Assembly: GCF_019655855.1 (NCBI RefSeq)
Contig: NZ_BPFX01000014.1
Location: forward strand, 62,001-126,000
Length of the DNA: 64,000 nucleotides
Source: Pseudomonas paralcaligenes
Lineage (GTDB): Bacteria > Pseudomonadota > Gammaproteobacteria > Pseudomonadales > Pseudomonadaceae
Direction of reading: 5' to 3'
The notes under the pieces were generated by a model. That model did no database searches and was not told the DNA's origin. It was given only the letters and a program-made list of their open reading frames with translations. Of the stretch, positions 19,405 to 28,338 are shown one piece after another. Numbering within the stretch: the first letter of the stretch is position 1; each line of letters begins with the position of its first letter. The position numbers were made by a program, and so were the translations under genes.

Positions 19405-19683
19405 GAGGTTTCCAGGGCTGTTGAAAGAGTTCCGTATCGTCCGTCCGCGCGGCCGGCGCGCTGCGGGCGACGGCCCGGTGCGGATGACCACGCAGGCAAT
19501 GAAGCTCCGCATCATACCCGCCCGCGGACGCGGAGTCGCGCAGGCCGCACGCGTATCGTGCATCCGGCCGCGACCGCAGCCATGATTCAGTTGCAACAAG
19601 TGGCAAGCCAGGCGGCTCGAAAGGCTACCGGCATGTCGCCATCGGATCACGCGGCCCAGCGCCGAATAACAAGGAGAAAGGCA

Positions 19684-20094
19684 ATGAGCATTCCGTTCTG
19701 GTGTGTGTTTATCGCGGCCCTGCTGATCTATGCCGCCAAGCTGCCCGTGGCGCGGGCGATGAACGCCGAGTCAGGCGGCTACGACAACCACAACCCGCGC
19801 GCCCAGCAGGCCCGGCTCACCGGCCTCGGCGCCAGGGCCCACGCGGCGCATCTGAACAGCATCGAGATGTTCCCGCTGTTCGCTGCCGGCGTGCTGATGG
19901 CCCACACCACCAACGTGTTCGGCTGGTGGGTGGACCTGTTGGCGATCCTGTTCATCGTCGCGCGGGTGCTCTACCTGCTGTTCTACTGGCGCGACCTGGC
20001 CTGGCAGCGCTCGCTGGTGTGGACGGTCGGTCTGGTCTGCTGCCTGCTGCTGATGCTCAGCCCGGCGCTGCGCTGGCTGCTCGTGACGGTCTGA
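19684..20094 (+). CDS. MAPEG family membrane protein
   Basis: A 136-aa integral membrane protein with four hydrophobic helices. The segment [24 protein letters not shown] matches the MAPEG-family RAxxAHxNxxE pattern in the second helix. Bacterial MAPEG proteins are related to microsomal glutathione transferases, but many have no known activity. The ATG at 19684 follows AAGGAGAAAGGCA. Monocistronic, with a bidirectional hairpin after the stop. Confidence 0.85.
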   Translation: MSIPFWCVFIAALLIYAAKLPVARAMNAESGGYDNHNPRAQQARLTGLGARAHAAHLNSIEMFPLFAAGVLMAHTTNVFGWWVDLLAILFIVARVLYLLFYWRDLAWQRSLVWTVGLVCCLLLMLSPALRWLLVTV

Positions 20095-20100
20095 AACGAC

Positions 20101-20124
20101 GAAGCCCGCCGGATGGCGGGCTTC
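20101..20124. terminator. Bidirectional hairpin between MAPEG and lipoprotein genes
   Basis: Perfect 10-bp stem GAAGCCCGCC / GGCGGGCTTC with a GGAT loop. It lies 6 bp after the MAPEG stop and 15 bp after the convergent lipoprotein stop. The U-tract is short in both directions. Confidence 0.75.
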
Positions 20125-20138
20125 GGTGGTGCGATGTC

Positions 20139-20429
20139 TCAGCGGCCCTGGACGGCGTCGCCGATCTCGTCGGCGGCGCCTTTCGCGGCATCGGACGTGT
20201 CTTCGGCCGCCTCATCCAGGCGCTCGCCGAGGGTGGGTTCGTGGCCCGTGGCCTGGTCGACCTTCTTCTCGATGGCCTCGCCGGTGTCCTCGGCGGCATT
20301 GCCGAGCGACTCCATGGCTTCGGAAACGTTTTCCTTGGCCGATTCCATCTTGTCTTCCGGGGTTTTCTCGCAGGCGGCCAGACCCAGGGTCATGGCGAGG
20401 AGGAGGGCGTAGGTAAGCGGCTTGTGCAC
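20139..20429 (-). CDS. Small lipoprotein, promoter separated by the prophage
   Basis: A 96-aa lipoprotein: signal peptide LTYALLLAMTLGLAAC with lipobox LAAC, then a long acidic amphipathic helix (KMESAKENVSEAMESLGNAA). The start is GTG at 20427-20429 preceded by GGAG. The prophage begins only 22 bp upstream of the start codon, keeping the ribosome site but cutting the gene off from its upstream region. A paralogue with the same MHKP-type N-terminus lies on the other side of the prophage at 59348-59620. The open frame that continues into the phage end is artificial. Localisation in the envelope is inferred from the lipobox. Confidence 0.85.
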   Translation of the reverse strand: MHKPLTYALLLAMTLGLAACEKTPEDKMESAKENVSEAMESLGNAAEDTGEAIEKKVDQATGHEPTLGERLDEAAEDTSDAAKGAADEIGDAVQGR

Positions 20430-20445
20430 GATTCGATCTCCTGTT

Positions 20446-20451
20446 CGATGC
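20446..20451. other. Target-site duplication, left copy
   Basis: CGATGC immediately before the TGT that begins the prophage; the same six bases follow the ACA at the other end (59237-59242). The bases beyond the six differ on the two sides. Confidence 0.9.
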
Positions 20452-20494
20452 TGTAGCGGCGCGCGATAAATGACGCGGTGACGCGCGATAAATG
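20452..20494. repeat. Left phage end with tandem transposase-binding repeats
   Basis: GCGCGATAAATG occurs at 20461-20472 and 20483-20494, start-to-start spacing 22 bp, which is the repeat size of transposase sites in Mu-type ends. The terminal bases are TGTAGCGGC. Related GCGCGATAA and GCGATA cores occur inverted at the right end. Confidence 0.8.
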
Positions 20495-20535
20495 TCGCCG
20501 CCACCGTGTTACTCCCACGGCAATGAAATTACCAA

Positions 20536-23406
20536 TTACGGCATCTGCGCTGCCGCCCAGCTCTGCAACTGGTTACGCTCACCCGCTGATAGCGCCCGCC
20601 CAACGATCGCCAGTGCGTACAGCCGCCCGTTGAACAGCTCGCCAACGCTGGAGTTCGCGAACAGCCGGGCTTGCACGGCGTTGGAGTATGCCAGCGTGAC
20701 CGGCGTGAAAGTCACGCTCTGCGCGCCGGCCCGCAGCGTGCCGCTCGGGGAGTCGATCATCAGCACAGCATCGTCCGTTCCCCAGCCTCCGGGGGTTACG
20801 ACGGCGTTCCCGTTGATGCGGCACTCCAGCGATATACCGTTGCGCCACATGGACCAGCGATAGTACGGCGCCGAATGGGTGGTGGCGTGGGGCTTCGCGA
20901 GAAGCACCGTGTTCGCTGAGGCGGAGTTGGCACGTTGAGCAGCGACGGCGACCATGCCGGACAGGTCGGTCATGGCGGGGGTTGCCCCGACGAACATCCA
21001 GGCCGAGGCGTTCCCGTCGATATAGCGCTTACCACCCCCGGCGTCACGCAGGTATGGCCTACGGCTCAAGTCGGGTTGATAGGCATGGCACCCATTGCCG
21101 GACAGGTCATCGATCCGCGCGACGCGAGCGCCCACCGTCGCAGGAATAGTCCCTGCCTCGTCCTGCCACAACGACGTGGGCTCATTGATGTTGAACAGCG
21201 CGCCCAGCACACCACCCTGGAACAACGCCACTGGATCAAACGGCGTCATCTCGACATGGAACTGAGCGCGCACCGCCTGGAAGCTACGCAGGCCATTGCG
21301 CCTGGACCACAACCTAAGCTCGGCGTCCTCGACGAGCAGGCCGTTTGCGATCGTCACGGGGCTACTGGTAATGCCCGTCACGGAATGGACGAGAGTATTC
21401 GTTGCGCGGTTGTAGATCTCGACCTCGTAGGTAGTACCAGGCTCAGGGCCGATATCGCCGGCCGTGGTGTCAACGAGCTGGTCTGCCTGCTGCACCCTGT
21501 GACGGTGAGCGAACGAGATAACCAGGTTGCCCAGGATCTCGGCTGGATAGGCCGAGCCATTGATCAACACACGGCCCGGCGGGTAGGGCCGCGCCTGCCG
21601 CTGAGCCGTTGTATGACTGTCGGTTGCAGCGAGAGCCGGATCGAGCAGCCCAGTCGTGGTACGGGTCTGTACCTTCGCCTGGACAACGACGCCGGGTGCG
21701 TAGTCGGCGGGGTCAGCGGCAGTGTCGTTGCCATAGAACCAGATCCTTGCGCCCTTGGTGTGCCGCGCAGGCACGGTATCGGCACAGCCTCGGGCGATCA
21801 CCAGGTCGCCCGTGTTGACGTTGAAGCTCACGACTCTGACGATCTCGTCGTCGATCATCGCCACGTCACCGGCGATAACGGTGGACATATCCGTGCTGTA
21901 AGTGACCCTGGCTGTCGTCGTCAGATAGTCGAGGTCGGTGGCGATCTGTGCAGTCGGGCACCAGTCTCCAGTGTCCACGCCGCCCCACGGGGCAGACCCG
22001 ACGCGCGTCAGCAGCGCGTAGTTGATCGCCGCAGCGCTGGGGCGTCGGGCGATGATCCCAACCCCACATGACAACGGGGTCACCTGGGCGAGCTGGTCGG
22101 CGGTCAGGAACCTGGCGAACTCCCGATACGGGATCTCGAACATCCGCCGAACGGTGGCAGGCAGCGGGTCGGCCGTGGGCGGCTTGACGGTCGGCTCCTG
22201 CACCTGGACGTATGAGGTCGCCGGCAGCCCGAACACATCCACCATCGCCGACATTGTCAGCGTACCGGCCTGCAGGGTGCCGTAGTCACATTGCCCGGCC
22301 CGCAGCACCAACTGGTCATAGCCCCGTTTCAGCGAGCGCACCCGGAACACCGATCCCGGCAGGATGCCCGCACCTCGGCGATCGAGGCGCACCTTGAACC
22401 GCCGCACTTCTGACCCCCTCGCCCGCAGCTCCCGTTGAGCGAGGCGCAGCGCCAGCGAGGCGGTAGGGATCATCGGATAGTCGAGAGTCTCTGAATGCAC
22501 GGCGCCGACGGACTGGATCGCCGCATTGTTCTGTATCCGCACCTGGTCGTCGGCGTTACCCTTCAGCACATTCTTAAACTTGACGATGATCTCGTTCGTC
22601 GCGGCGGCGCCATCCGCGACTTGATCGTCATCGATGCCGAGTAGCCCCGTTTCGTCATCGAACAGGGGCAGGCTGTCGACGACATAGCCGCCGCGAATGA
22701 GCCTGAGCGAGATCTGGCCCGTAGCGAGATCGTCGACCAGCACCGCGCCGATATGGTCGATGATCGCCTTGACTAGGGCTCCGACCCCGTCCTGGCGACG
22801 CCAGCAGAGTGCCAGGCCAAACCCCTCGGCAAACAACTGATCGGCTGCAGCCCGGAACGATGCGTCATTGATACGAGACCTCGGCCGACCTCTGGCCCAA
22901 TCCCTGTTCGTGATTGCCTCGTAGATCATGTGCGCAGGGTTCATGGCGCTGATCTTGTTGTCCGCCAGCCAGATCACCGACTTCTCGGGATACCAGACAT
23001 TGTCGTCGTCCCACCCCGCTGTCACCCGCCGCGCCCTAAACCGCCACGGCTTCGGGTACGGGTTCATTGAGCAGATCAGACCGTCGTAGAACATGGTGGT
23101 CACGCCACGGAACGCCGGAACCAAGGCCGATCCGAGCATCTTCTGAAGGCGCGGGTTGACCGGCTGAGTCTCAGTGCCGAGCATCAGGTCGATCGTGCCG
23201 TAGATACCCCCTTCGCCCTGGTCGCCCCCGAACAGGCTGCTTGCCTGGATCGGCCAACGAGCCTGGCCCACTGCAGAACCCTTCCACGCGGTGCGGCCAC
23301 CGACCTCGATCTCGCATAGCTCGTTGATGGGACCCCGGCACAGGCCTACATGAAGGCCCATGAAATAGCGGTGGCCGATGGTCTGTGGTTTGTTACTGCT
23401 GCCCAT
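20536..23406 (-). CDS. Tail tip / central tail protein with C-terminal receptor-type domain
   Basis: A 956-aa protein, last gene of the late operon. The N-terminal two-thirds (RYFMGLHVGLCRGPINELCE, then EIPYREFARFLTADQLAQ) resembles the large tail-tip proteins of B3-type siphophages. The last 250 residues (LSGNGCHAYQPDLSRRPYLR, then RLYALAIVGRALSAGERNQL) look like a concanavalin/LamG-type jelly-roll, as in receptor-binding domains. The ATG at 23404-23406 lies six bases after AGGAGG; an ATG one codon earlier is too close. The gene overlaps its upstream neighbour by 14 bp. It probably contacts the host surface. Confidence 0.75.
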   Translation of the reverse strand: MGSSNKPQTIGHRYFMGLHVGLCRGPINELCEIEVGGRTAWKGSAVGQARWPIQASSLFGGDQGEGGIYGTIDLMLGTETQPVNPRLQKMLGSALVPAFRGVTTMFYDGLICSMNPYPKPWRFRARRVTAGWDDDNVWYPEKSVIWLADNKISAMNPAHMIYEAITNRDWARGRPRSRINDASFRAAADQLFAEGFGLALCWRRQDGVGALVKAIIDHIGAVLVDDLATGQISLRLIRGGYVVDSLPLFDDETGLLGIDDDQVADGAAATNEIIVKFKNVLKGNADDQVRIQNNAAIQSVGAVHSETLDYPMIPTASLALRLAQRELRARGSEVRRFKVRLDRRGAGILPGSVFRVRSLKRGYDQLVLRAGQCDYGTLQAGTLTMSAMVDVFGLPATSYVQVQEPTVKPPTADPLPATVRRMFEIPYREFARFLTADQLAQVTPLSCGVGIIARRPSAAAINYALLTRVGSAPWGGVDTGDWCPTAQIATDLDYLTTTARVTYSTDMSTVIAGDVAMIDDEIVRVVSFNVNTGDLVIARGCADTVPARHTKGARIWFYGNDTAADPADYAPGVVVQAKVQTRTTTGLLDPALAATDSHTTAQRQARPYPPGRVLINGSAYPAEILGNLVISFAHRHRVQQADQLVDTTAGDIGPEPGTTYEVEIYNRATNTLVHSVTGITSSPVTIANGLLVEDAELRLWSRRNGLRSFQAVRAQFHVEMTPFDPVALFQGGVLGALFNINEPTSLWQDEAGTIPATVGARVARIDDLSGNGCHAYQPDLSRRPYLRDAGGGKRYIDGNASAWMFVGATPAMTDLSGMVAVAAQRANSASANTVLLAKPHATTHSAPYYRWSMWRNGISLECRINGNAVVTPGGWGTDDAVLMIDSPSGTLRAGAQSVTFTPVTLAYSNAVQARLFANSSVGELFNGRLYALAIVGRALSAGERNQLQSWAAAQMP

Positions 23407-23638
23407 CATTGGCCTCCTGTTCCAAGACCTGGGCGGCCGCTTCGGCCTCGGCGTGATCTGCGAGCGCGGCCGCGAAGGCGTTGCCGGTTGCCCGTAGCTC
23501 GTCCACTGGCATCCCATGGAAAACGAACTGGCTGTAGTCCAGGCCGAGCTGCGCTGCGATCTGGCGTGCGCCGCTGGCACAGTTGCCCAGCTCATACAGA
23601 TGCCTCGGCCACGCGCGTACCACTACTGCGGAATCCAT
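23393..23638 (-). CDS. Small tail-region protein, unknown
   Basis: An 81-aa protein (MDSAVVVRAWPRHLYELGNC at the start) with an Ala/Glu-rich C-terminal helix. Its start overlaps the preceding gene by 16 bp and its end overlaps the tail-tip gene by 14 bp, so it belongs to the tail operon. No family recognised. Confidence 0.65.
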   Translation of the reverse strand: MDSAVVVRAWPRHLYELGNCASGARQIAAQLGLDYSQFVFHGMPVDELRATGNAFAAALADHAEAEAAAQVLEQEANDGQQ

Positions 23639-24042
23639 GTGTCACCTCCCACACTGCCGCTACCCAATCCGTCGTCGTCCGGTTCTTCCGGCTGGGTTGG
23701 GTCCCACTCCATCAGCTTGTCGCCCACGGGGTCCCAGGGTGCGCGGAACTTGGCCTCGATCGGGTTGGTGGTGCCGGGCGCGAGTCCCGGCGTCCAGCCG
23801 CCAATAGACTTTTTCCCGCCCTCGGTCTTGATTTTCGTGGTCCGATAGTTCCCGTAGGTCAGAACCATCCAGTCCGAGATCCAGGTGTCACCGAAGATCA
23901 CGTACTGAGGCGTGCCGACCTCGGCCATCGGGAAATCGAACTCCTCGAATGCAACCGGCCTGGGCGTGGCCGTCTTCGGGCGGTTGAGATAGCTGATCGC
24001 GAAACTGGCAGCGATCATGATGATTTGTGGCCATGGCACCAT
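23623..24042 (-). CDS. Tail-region protein with N-terminal hydrophobic helix
   Basis: A 139-aa protein starting MVPWPQIIMIAASFAISYLN, one hydrophobic helix, followed by RPVAFEEFDFPMAEVGTPQY, a pattern seen next to tail-tip genes in B3-type phages (the segment also occurs near the N-terminus of some large tail-tip proteins). The C-terminus is Gly/Asp-rich. The start at 24042 gives 2 bp between it and the upstream stop; a longer frame upstream is an overlap with the DUF2163-like gene. It likely acts in tail-tip assembly. Confidence 0.65.
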   Translation of the reverse strand: MVPWPQIIMIAASFAISYLNRPKTATPRPVAFEEFDFPMAEVGTPQYVIFGDTWISDWMVLTYGNYRTTKIKTEGGKKSIGGWTPGLAPGTTNPIEAKFRAPWDPVGDKLMEWDPTQPEEPDDDGLGSGSVGGDTWIPQ

Positions 24043-24044
24043 GA

Positions 24045-24860
24045 TCAGAACACCGGGTCGCCGTCGAATGGATTTGTGCCCATCAGGTTCGGGTCGCACC
24101 TGAGATTGAGCAGATTGTTGAACTTGTCCTTGCAGACCTGTGCAGTACGGGCGCAGCCCGGATAGGCCCGCACCGAGTTGGGGATGCCCGACGTGCCCCC
24201 GAGGATCTGCAGCGTGCTGCCCTGGTGGTGCTCGATCGCACGGCGATCATACTCACCCGCGCCGACGGGCCACTCGACGAAACCGCCCGAGAACCAGCCA
24301 TCGCCATACGCCACTGCACCGCCGCTGCTCAGAGCCTCGCCGGTACGTGACTGGATCGCCAGTTCTACCCGCCATAGGTCCCGGTTGACTTTGCAGTGAC
24401 GGTCAAACAGAGCAGCACCGCAATTGCGTTCCCATGTGAGCCTTAACCCTGGAACATCCAAGGTTGCGAGGAGGGTCAGCCCGCTGATCTCGCAGCGATC
24501 AAGCGCCGGCCACCGCACGGACTCGATTGAGCCCCACCATGCGACCTCCGCCTGCGCCTCACCGAAGTGGGCGTCGTAGATGATCAGCTCGATCTCCGCG
24601 CTGGGCGGCACGCCTCGATACAGCTGAGCAACGTCCAGCCCGGCCGGCGCGGTGACTTTGAGCCGGTCGGCCGACAGCTCGCCGGTCCGGCGGATGCCGT
24701 CGTCTGTGATGCCGCCGCGCACCGTTCGATAAATCTCGCTGCCAATCGGGATATCGAAAGCCGCGCTTGTGTACAACCACACCAGCACCCCACGCCGGAA
24801 CTTGTATAGACGGATCGGCTCGCCGGCCGCGATCGACGACTCGCGCGCGCTATGACTCAT
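24045..24860 (-). CDS. DUF2163/phage BR0599-type tail assembly protein
   Basis: A 271-aa protein. The N-terminus (SIAAGEPIRLYKFRRGVLVW) and C-terminus (NCGAALFDRHCKVNRDLWRV; YPGCARTAQVCKDKF with paired Cys) match the DUF2163/BR0599 type of tail protein found just upstream of tail-tip genes in many siphophages and gene transfer agents. Four spaced cysteines suggest a metal site. The start at 24860 overlaps the preceding tail gene by 11 bp. Confidence 0.75.
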   Translation of the reverse strand: MSHSARESSIAAGEPIRLYKFRRGVLVWLYTSAAFDIPIGSEIYRTVRGGITDDGIRRTGELSADRLKVTAPAGLDVAQLYRGVPPSAEIELIIYDAHFGEAQAEVAWWGSIESVRWPALDRCEISGLTLLATLDVPGLRLTWERNCGAALFDRHCKVNRDLWRVELAIQSRTGEALSSGGAVAYGDGWFSGGFVEWPVGAGEYDRRAIEHHQGSTLQILGGTSGIPNSVRAYPGCARTAQVCKDKFNNLLNLRCDPNLMGTNPFDGDPVF

Positions 24861-26562
24861 CGCGCACCTCACGCCAGACGGTCGACCACGTAGCAACGCC
24901 CTCGGAGTCAGTGATGTGCTCCAGCTTCTGCACATCGCTGTCCAAGCGCATGAGGTTCATCCAGCAGATGCGGGCGACGTCGCTCGGCGCGACCTGGCGC
25001 CCGAGCGCGGTATCGATGTTCACGACCTCGATCTCAGGTGTCAGCTCTGCGCTGCCTGTGATCCGTCGATGCAGTACCGTGCCGTCGTACAGCTCGATCC
25101 GAATATCGCGCCGCCCCGGCGCCCCATTTGAGAACCGGGTGTAGCCGCACGCAGCAATATTCATTGAGGTGGCGACGCTGGTCACAACGTCGACCAGCGT
25201 CAGATCGTCCGCATGAGTGGGTATCCACACTGCCGACCAACGCCCGCGCAGCGCGTACAGGAACGACCTGAGCACAGCCCGAGCGGCGCGCCCTCGGTCG
25301 ATCCAGCGGTGGCCACGCACGACCAGCCCACGGTTCGCAGTGTCCGTGTAGAGCGGCGTCGACGTGCCGTTATCCAGGGTGAGCAGCAGGCGCGCCAGGG
25401 TATGTGTCAGATCCTCGGATTCATCCGGGCGCTGATCGTAGACAGGCCAGCCCCGATAGGTGGCCATGGGCATTGCTGCGGGCCAGTGCGATTGCTCGAC
25501 GATCAAAAACCGCACATCTGCGCTGATCAGCGTGTCGGTCAGCCGAGTCAGCTGCGGTTCCTCCTGTAGCTGCGCGCTACGGGCTGGATAGAGTCGAGTC
25601 CCAGGCCCCCATGCCTGCTGGGTGCCTCGCTTCAATAACAGCCCGTCCGATCGGATCTCGGCAACCTCTACGGTCTCGGAGCTAAATGCAGACTCTCCGC
25701 GCAGCATCGCCAGCCCCGGCTCGGTGAAGTCGAGTGCGACCGTGGCGCACGGGATGAACATAGCCCCGCTGGGAATACCGATATGCAATAGCTGGATCTC
25801 GTGCCACAACGGCAGCGCCCAGGTGCGAGCGCTCCAGCCGTGGAGGGCCAGGTCGAGCAGCTGGCGCTCTCGCCCCTCTACGTACATGGGGGCTTCAAAT
25901 TCTCGCCGGGGGGTCTGTCGCAGCGACCGGCGCTGCTCTTTAGCGGTTTCGCTCTGCAGAATGTCCGTCGACCATGACAGAAGCTCCAGCACCCCATTGC
26001 CCCAGTCCGGGACAAAGGTCCAACCGATGATGCGGTTGGCAGTGACCCGGACGCCCGCCGTGCTGCCGTTGTCGAACTCCCACGCGACGATGGTATCCAG
26101 CACCGGCGCGCCGTTTGGAGTGACGGTCAGTTGCCACAGCAGCTCCTGTAGCGGATTGAACAGTAGAGGCGGATCAGGCTGCCCTGTGACGATGATTCCT
26201 TCGTCCAGGCCGTCAACATCGAGCAGCGTGCGCGGCACGAACCAGGCATTCCAAACATAGATCGGGGTCGATTGCGCTGAAACAATGTTGCCGAGATCGA
26301 GTTGCTGCGGGTTGATGTGGACGCGGTAGTACCAGTCGTCAACAAACGCCCGCATGCGTTGCCCTGTGATCGCTCGGCCGTTGGCTTCGACCGGCCAGTG
26401 CGTCTCCAGCGTGCTTTGGCCTGGGCGCTGGGTGTCGCAGCCGAACGGCACCGGGTCGAACTGACTGACCCAGTCGAAGTGCCAGTGGTCGCCTGTTAAC
26501 AGAGGGTTTGCAAGTACACCACCTGCACACGACTGAACGAGCTGCCCGAGCAGGACCGCCAT
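24850..26562 (-). CDS. Large tail protein of B3-type phages
   Basis: A 570-aa protein starting MAVLLGQLVQSCAGGVLANP (ATG at 26560-26562); the open frame upstream belongs to the neighbouring gene's strand shadow. Beta-rich sequence with no enzyme motif. Segments such as WNAWFVPRTLLDVDGLDEGI and VPDWGNGVLELLSWSTDILQ match my impression of a conserved tail or baseplate protein of Pseudomonas transposable siphophages. Position between the two host-range-like tail proteins and the DUF2163-type gene supports a distal-tail role. Confidence 0.65.
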   Translation of the reverse strand: MAVLLGQLVQSCAGGVLANPLLTGDHWHFDWVSQFDPVPFGCDTQRPGQSTLETHWPVEANGRAITGQRMRAFVDDWYYRVHINPQQLDLGNIVSAQSTPIYVWNAWFVPRTLLDVDGLDEGIIVTGQPDPPLLFNPLQELLWQLTVTPNGAPVLDTIVAWEFDNGSTAGVRVTANRIIGWTFVPDWGNGVLELLSWSTDILQSETAKEQRRSLRQTPRREFEAPMYVEGRERQLLDLALHGWSARTWALPLWHEIQLLHIGIPSGAMFIPCATVALDFTEPGLAMLRGESAFSSETVEVAEIRSDGLLLKRGTQQAWGPGTRLYPARSAQLQEEPQLTRLTDTLISADVRFLIVEQSHWPAAMPMATYRGWPVYDQRPDESEDLTHTLARLLLTLDNGTSTPLYTDTANRGLVVRGHRWIDRGRAARAVLRSFLYALRGRWSAVWIPTHADDLTLVDVVTSVATSMNIAACGYTRFSNGAPGRRDIRIELYDGTVLHRRITGSAELTPEIEVVNIDTALGRQVAPSDVARICWMNLMRLDSDVQKLEHITDSEGVATWSTVWREVRDES

Positions 26563-26563
26563 C

Positions 26564-27472
26564 TCAGGGACCTTCGTACTTGATGGCCCAGCCGAACGTG
26601 CCGGTGTGTGTAAGGGCAGACCCTCCAGCGCGCGCAGCAGAGTTCTTCTGGAACCACGGGTAGATCTTCCAGCGAGTGCCTCCGATGTCGATAACCTGCC
26701 CTGGTGCGTAGTTGTCGACGCGCGTGGCCCGCGCATGTTCGCAGTCTGCGATCAGCGATATCTTGCCTGACGGGCGAGCAACGAACGTGCGGAGCGGCAG
26801 CAGGACCGCCTCCGAATTCCAGGTGTTCGGCAACAGGCCCAACAGCGGCAGCGCGGTATCACACATGCCCACCGGGTTAGCAGCTTCGCCATTGCTCCCC
26901 CAGTGCCACCCCAGCCCATCCAGGTTGTGGTGGACCCAGCACATCCTGCTCAGCGCGCCCGACCCTGAATTGCCATGGAAAAGCGCCGGGCACACTGGGT
27001 ACGACGTGTTGGGACCATAGTTGGCAGCCATTGCTATCGGGACTGATGTAGATGTGGCGCCGGAGCCAACACTGGCACCCACCCAAGTTCCAGAGCCTGC
27101 CAGGCCATCGATCGTCGACTTTCCGAACGCGCCCCACAGGTGCTTGTCGACGTCGTACACGGCCACGATGTACACCTCGGCCGGGAAAACGTGGACGTGG
27201 TACGTCATCGGCCAGGACAGCGACCAGGCCGCGTTAATCGAGAATCGCCCGAGGCGTACCACAGGCGACTCGCCTACCGTTGATCCCGAGGTGGCCCGCC
27301 CGATGAACTGCAGATGTTCGCCGCCGGCCAGTGCCTCGACCTTGACGATGACTGTGCCCTTGATCAGCTCTTGCGTGGAGGCGTTCCACGTCCACCCCTC
27401 GGAAGTGCATGCGTCGATCAACGCGGAGCGCAGCGCGCTCATTGAGAGCGCAGATCCGGTGTAGTACGCCAT
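26564..27472 (-). CDS. Distal tail protein, possibly receptor-binding (paralogue 2)
   Basis: A 302-aa protein. The N-terminal LRSALIDACTSEGWTWNAST resembles the start of its upstream neighbour (IRAFASANGWQVLRYD), so the two may be diverged paralogues. The body is Gly/Ser/Trp-rich and beta-like, ending TGTFGWAIKYEGP. It begins 1 bp after the preceding stop and ends 1 bp before the next start. The exact role is unknown; tail tip or receptor binding is inferred from position. Confidence 0.6.
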   Translation of the reverse strand: MAYYTGSALSMSALRSALIDACTSEGWTWNASTQELIKGTVIVKVEALAGGEHLQFIGRATSGSTVGESPVVRLGRFSINAAWSLSWPMTYHVHVFPAEVYIVAVYDVDKHLWGAFGKSTIDGLAGSGTWVGASVGSGATSTSVPIAMAANYGPNTSYPVCPALFHGNSGSGALSRMCWVHHNLDGLGWHWGSNGEAANPVGMCDTALPLLGLLPNTWNSEAVLLPLRTFVARPSGKISLIADCEHARATRVDNYAPGQVIDIGGTRWKIYPWFQKNSAARAGGSALTHTGTFGWAIKYEGP

Positions 27473-27473
27473 A

Positions 27474-28337
27474 TCAGTTGTCGAGCCTCATTGCGATGTA
27501 GTCGATGTGTCCGACTCGAAACGAATCTTGGATAACCACGTAGTTCTCGCCCCCGAAACTCAAGGTGTTTTCGACGGCGTTGTTGAAGCCGCTGATGTAG
27601 TAAATGCCGTCGAGGGTCCCCCACACGTTGTTGACGTTGTCGTGCAGCTCGATCGGCAGCAGCGGATATCGGTTGCCGGTATCGCGCAGATTCGGATTCG
27701 CGGACGAGCTACCAGGGCCGGCGATGGTCAGGTTGTTCCAGGGGTAGCCGTAGACGTTCCGGTACTGGTCGTTTGTGCGCAGCGCCATGCGGACGCTGTT
27801 TCCCTTGAAGCCCATGCTGTGATTCACGGACGTGTCGCTGAATCGCAGATTGGCCGCCCCGTTCAGCATGCCGCTGCACACGATCGGATAGGGGTATTGG
27901 CTCGGCCGCGCATACGGCAAGCACTTGCCGACGTAGCAGGTCTCGTAGACCGGCGTTCCCACTTTCATGGCGAGGGCGATGCGCTGCGGATTCAGCGACA
28001 GCCAGTAGTCGATTCGGTTGTTATGCGCCGGGACGCCTGAGACGTATATGCCGGGTTGGGTATCGAACGTGTTGCCTGCAACGTAGCCGGTCATCGTGGC
28101 CGCGAGCAGGTTGTAAAAATCGGCGGTCGCTTCCTGGTAGGTCCTGAAGCCCACGAAGATCTCTTCGGTACCGCTCCAGCCGACACCTTTCAGGATCAGC
28201 TCGCGATTGGCCGGCGCTGTGTCGTAGCGCAGCACCTGCCAGCCGTTCGCCGAGGCGAAGGCCCGGATGGTGTCGAGCATCTTGTAGTGGGCGAGTACTC
28301 CGCCCGAGTTATCCACGAAGCCGATGGCGTGGGGCAT
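27474..28337 (-). CDS. Distal tail protein, possibly receptor-binding (paralogue 1)
   Basis: A 287-aa protein starting MPHAIGFVDNSGGVLAHYKM (ATG 28335-28337), one base after the tape-measure stop. The N-terminal motif for 'anneal a first-time value per slot' style globular domain (GWQVLRYDTAPANRELILKG) is followed by Tyr/Asn/Gly-rich beta sequence (NVYGYPWNNLTIAGPGSSSA). It shares the opening pattern of the next gene. No catalytic motif; a structural tail-tip role is inferred. Confidence 0.6.
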   Translation of the reverse strand: MPHAIGFVDNSGGVLAHYKMLDTIRAFASANGWQVLRYDTAPANRELILKGVGWSGTEEIFVGFRTYQEATADFYNLLAATMTGYVAGNTFDTQPGIYVSGVPAHNNRIDYWLSLNPQRIALAMKVGTPVYETCYVGKCLPYARPSQYPYPIVCSGMLNGAANLRFSDTSVNHSMGFKGNSVRMALRTNDQYRNVYGYPWNNLTIAGPGSSSANPNLRDTGNRYPLLPIELHDNVNNVWGTLDGIYYISGFNNAVENTLSFGGENYVVIQDSFRVGHIDYIAMRLDN

Positions 28338-28338
28338 A